A stretch of 64,000 nt of DNA, taken from positions 806,001 through 870,000 of the forward strand of contig VTFK01000011.1 of NCBI GenBank assembly GCA_009617715.1, given 5' to 3'. The position numbers and the translations under genes are program-made. This DNA comes from Plectrocnemia conspersa. Lineage: Eukaryota; Arthropoda; Insecta; Trichoptera; Polycentropodidae. This document shows, in pieces, positions 60,780 through 64,000 of the stretch; the first letter of the stretch is position 1, and each line of letters opens with the position of its first letter. Below the pieces are notes generated by a model that was given only the letters and a program-made list of their open reading frames with translations, did no database searches and was not told the origin of the DNA.

Positions 60780-61220
60780 TACGAAATTGTCGACGCGGTT
60801 TTGTCTAAAAGTTATACGACTGTGTGCTTTGCTTATCGTCTAGCAGAAGCTCTGCGATACAATGTTTCGGTGTACCCTACATCAAATTATAATTAAATTT
60901 TATTGTTATTCGCCCTCCTGTCTTGGGGGTGGTTTTCTGAACCGAAAACCGCTCACCCCATCGTCGTCAAGAAATTCGCTAACAACATCCCGAAATTGTG
61001 TTCATTAACGTTGAACGTTTATTTTCGTCGGTGATATCCGTTTTAATATTTGACAACGTGGTTAAAGTGGTGGATAAATTTAATTGAACTAATAAACGAA
61101 AATGTGAAAGTGTCTTCGAATACACTCGCAGAAAATCATCGATTAAACGTCTACTTGTCTAATAAAATGTTTGATATAAAGGATGAGGTACAAATATTGC
61201 GAAATGGTACAGAACTATAG
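60780..61220 (+). other. GC-richer island, possible 5' leader of a plus-strand gene
   Basis: A unique block containing a hairpin (GGTTTTC 60931-60937 / GAAAACC 60944-60950) and, at its end, an ATG at 61167 in favourable context. The frame gives MFDIKDE and then either a weak donor GTACAA at 61188 or a stop at 61218-61220 after 17 codons. A first exon is possible but unproven. Confidence 0.25.
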
Positions 61221-61859
61221 TTATTATTAAATGAAAGTAATACTATAGATTGCCACAAATCAATAAACTTTGATATTATATAAACAGTCTAGATATATAA
61301 TAAACACAGTACTTGTTACATTATTATATATAAGCCACATACTAAGTAGATAATATTTTGGACAGGTATTTTAAAAAAAAATAAACACAGCATATAGCTT
61401 TAATTTTAGCCCTTAATTATGAAAATAACACTTAGAGAAAAACCTTACTTTTAATTTAAATTAACCAATCAATTTACATTATTGATTATTAATGCTAGGC
61501 TTTCAAATATGTTGGCGATCAATTTTAGGCTATAAATTGTTTATGCGATAAATTGACTAAGAGGTCAACTAGTAGCGATTAATTGCTGGCGGTGAATTGC
61601 GGGTGAAAAAATTTCCGGACCACAGATTTTATGTGTGCACTTATTTTTTAATTTTTATATCTGTTTGTATAATGGCCTTAAAAAATAAACACAATTCAGT
61701 TGCAGCGTTTTGTTATTTTAAATAAAGCACATTAGAGATTAGAAATTAAAATTCTCTATTTTTTAACATATATTAAGAACTACTTAACTTAATTATTGTT
61801 CAAATTTAAATATCACATCATTTTTACAATACACAATCTAGCTAACAATTGAGGAAATT
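61221..61859. other. AT-rich DNA without recognised gene
   Basis: AT-rich spacer; nothing recognised. Confidence 0.5.
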
Positions 61860-62340
61860 ATTCATTCTTCAGTTTTCACAGCGTTGACAGAACACTGTCC
61901 ATTAAAATTGATATGTCCCGCGGGCCGTATCGCGCGGGCCGCAAATCAGTCTCGGTGTAACAGACAAAACGGCCGAGATTAATACGACCCGCGGCGGCGT
62001 TGATATCATCAGAATATGATATTGCAGAATCAGACGGATGAGACTCTGATGCATTCACGTTTCCACGTCACGTGATTTATAGGTCACATTCCCATCGCCA
62101 TTTCCCGCGCGCGGTCGCAGTGGGAACGTGCTTTTTGGTAGCGAGAACAATAATTTCCTCGTAAAACCGCAGCTCGTTTCCGGATTACGGCCCGCGGGTC
62201 TGAATAATGCGGCCCGCGTACACCTGGCCGGCTCGTTTATGATTTATGCAAAATGTTTCCGAATGTGCGGATTTTTCACGCGGGGAAACGATTTGTGGCC
62301 TGCGGATTTTTTCTAGAAATTAATTAAATTGCTTTGTCGA
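61860..62340. promoter_or_regulatory. CpG-rich island with inverted CGCGGGCC pairs
   Basis: CGCGGGCC at 61919 and 61933 faces GGCCCGCG at 62189 and 62211, with ACCCGCGG at 61987 between. CACGTCACGTGATTTATAGG near 62066 and GTTTATGATTTATGC near 62236 add E-box and Caudal-like words. Overlapping short frames are unrecognised. It resembles a promoter or strong regulatory island. Confidence 0.45.
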
Positions 62341-62789
62341 ACGAATTGTTTGATTTGATATAAATTTATGGTATAAAGTTGCCAATTCATATTATATGAT
62401 TTAAAAAACTTTTTACAAACATATTTTATATTTTAGTTTTAGTTATATCTATATAACTAATTTTCACTGTACTACTATTTTTTTCAACATAGTTTTATTG
62501 TCGCTAAATGAGACGCTTCGAAAATATTTTTACTGTGCAACAAGTTTTTATTGTATAATTTATAATACCTGTGCAGATGTCGAGTGATTCCAAGAATAAG
62601 TATTAAAATTATTTATGCATATTGTCGATTGAAAATATATTTAAATCGCCATTAAAGTATTTTTATATGTTTGATTATTAACAACTGTAAAAAAATATTA
62701 AAAATAAGTACTTGAACATGTTAATAATAATATTTTGCTTTAGGTGTTCCAAATCCACCACTGGCTAACTATATTTAGTTGTAAAATAC
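62341..62789. other. AT-rich DNA without recognised gene
   Basis: AT-rich spacer; nothing recognised. Confidence 0.5.
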
Positions 62790-63030
62790 ATCTACTAGAG
62801 CTTTGACAAAAAAATGAACACAGGAAACGTGTTATTAGATATTAATAAAGTTTTTGACCGAGTTTAGCACGCAGATGATCAAATAAATTAAATTAACTTT
62901 ATTTAAAATTTAAGCTTCTTAAAATTATTTCTAAACTTCCGACTTTTATCTGATGGCGTCCCCCAAGGATGCACAAAAGGAAACATTGGGTCTTCTACTT
63001 CACTGTATGTACTGGCTAATAAAATCAAAT
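62790..63030 (+). pseudogene. jockey-like reverse transcriptase remnant (second copy)
   Basis: VLLDINKVFDRV (the LDxxKAFDxVWH block) appears near 62830, then after a deletion DGVPQGC and SLYVLAN appear near 62952-63020, matching the GVPQGSxLxPxLF-LY block. Stops and a missing middle show a decayed fragment. The Tigger element lies about 35 bases downstream. Confidence 0.6.
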
Positions 63031-63063
63031 TAAGGCTTATCATTGGATAACAAAATGATAATA

Positions 63064-63962
63064 CAGGCGGCCCTCGACTTTCGCACAATTCGCTATTTCG
63101 CAAATTTAAAAAAAAAACATTTTGAAAAAAAAAAATCATAAACATGAGTGAGAAACGGAAAAACTTGTGTTGATACGAACAAAAAGAAATCAAGGACTCA
63201 TAAACTTCACACGATTCGAGACAAAGATGGAAATTATTAGACGTTCTGATAGCGGTGAATCTTTTGCTTCAATCGGACGTTCGTATGATACAAACAGATC
63301 TACGATATGTTTAATTTTGCAAAATAAAAATGCAATTAAGGAATACGTTAAAAATTGTGAAAAGTAAAGATATTTTTTTCTCACAATCTTTAAGGATATG
63401 TTTCAAAAAAAAACACGGCAAAAAAAAACATGGATGAAATAGAAAAATCTTTGTCATCATGGATCGATGACTAACATCAAAAAGATGTCTCTCTGAGTAT
63501 TTCAATTATTCAAGCAAAAGCTCTTAGTGTGCACAAATATTGGAAGGAAAGATTAAAAAAATATTTAATCACGGTTTTTCAAGCAAGTAACGGTTGGTTT
63601 TACAATTTTAAAATGAGGTATTCTTTTTATAATAATAAATTTACTGAAGAGTCGGCTGATGCGGATAAAGATGCTGCAAAAGAATTTATTTCCCAATAAT
63701 CCAAAATTATTGAAGATGGAGAATATTCCTCTAGCCAAATATTTAATGTAGATGAGACAGGTTTATTTTGAAAAACTTTTTAACAATGAAAAAAATGAAT
63801 GAAGCCTTCACGCATCTTGACAAATTTTTAAGTAATATTGAATTGTGATCCCAATGGAGAACGCATATCTTAAGTGCGTAGGGCAATCAATAAAAACATA
63901 GCATGTTATAAAATACTATATGAAGAAAAAAAAAAGAATGTGCGAAAGTCGAGGGCCGCCTG
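63064..63962 (+). mobile_element. Tigger (pogo-family) element, internally deleted
   Basis: TA at 63062-63063 and 63963-63964 flank an 899-base element whose ends CAGGCGGCCCTCGACTTTCG and the exact complement are inverted repeats of at least 24 bases. Full Tigger elements are longer than 2 kb; here the second half of the transposase is gone, although both ends remain. Confidence 0.9.
63144..63775 (+). pseudogene. Tigger transposase amino-terminal part, broken
   Basis: MSEKRKNLC at 63144, then in a shifted frame METIIRRSD-type sequence with SGESFASIGRSYDTNRSTIC and NKNAIKEYV (CENP-B-like helix-turn-helix). Next comes MDEIEKSLSSWIDD and ALSVHKYWKERL to NGWFYNFKMRY (second DNA-binding domain), ending FNVDETGLF with the first catalytic Asp, followed by a stop. 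Several stops interrupt it. The remaining catalytic residues are deleted. Confidence 0.8.
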
Positions 63963-64000
63963 TACATAACTTTACCATAACACTTTCGTGGTTTTATGGA

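Overview
This window reads as nuclear DNA of an insect: very AT-rich, gene-poor, and full of decayed DNA transposons (mariner, Tc1, pogo/Tigger, hAT, piggyBac) and non-LTR retrotransposon pieces (CR1-like and jockey-like) of the kinds typical of insect genomes. The order cannot be fixed from the sequence. A beetle or another AT-rich insect would fit, but that is a guess.

Only one protein-coding exon is well supported. On the minus strand at 7536-6705, an exon of 277 codons ends at a clean splice donor directly after one strong membrane segment. It encodes the amino-terminal, probably cytoplasmic, part of a membrane protein that I cannot name. Its remaining exons lie beyond the intron that starts at 6704, and none is recognisable inside the window. 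The 0.5 kb before its start codon holds a TATA-like box, an alternative 3' splice site, a perfect hairpin and repeated short motifs. No other open frame looks like a gene; most of the longer ones fall in GC-richer islands or antisense to this exon.

Mobile elements from left to right: Tc1 remnant (1.2-1.8 kb); SINE-like repeats (2.0, 38.5 and 50.3 kb); mariner with both ends, sitting between two near-identical flanking repeats (8.2-9.3 kb); 5'-truncated CR1-like element (9.9-10.5 kb); hAT miniature element with exact 8-bp target duplications (16.6-16.9 kb); second mariner remnant (22.5-22.8 kb); piggyBac miniature element with TTAA duplications (29.0-29.4 kb); CR1-like 3' end (30.6-30.8 kb); pogo-type miniature element (35.8-36.3 kb); jockey-like reverse transcriptase (40.0-40.6 kb); piggyBac coding remnant (45.1-45.5 kb); two hAT transposase remnants (46.1-46.5 and 58.4-59.5 kb); Tigger carboxyl-terminal remnant (55.9-56.4 kb); jockey-like remnant (62.8-63.0 kb); and an internally deleted Tigger with both inverted repeats (63.1-64.0 kb). 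All coding copies are broken.

Between the elements lie about twenty islands, a few hundred bases each, that are visibly richer in G, C and CpG and free of recognisable repeats. In a desert beside a gene, such islands suggest conserved regulatory DNA. That is inference and needs cross-species alignment. The items most worth a second look are the paired 100-130 base repeats (30.3/32.3 kb and 44.5/52.2 kb), the three-hairpin cluster at 40.7-41.0 kb, the inverted CGCGGGCC pairs at 61.9-62.2 kb, the direct repeats around the mariner, and the perfect 54-bp tandem duplication at 60.4 kb. I did not find a new multi-gene system.
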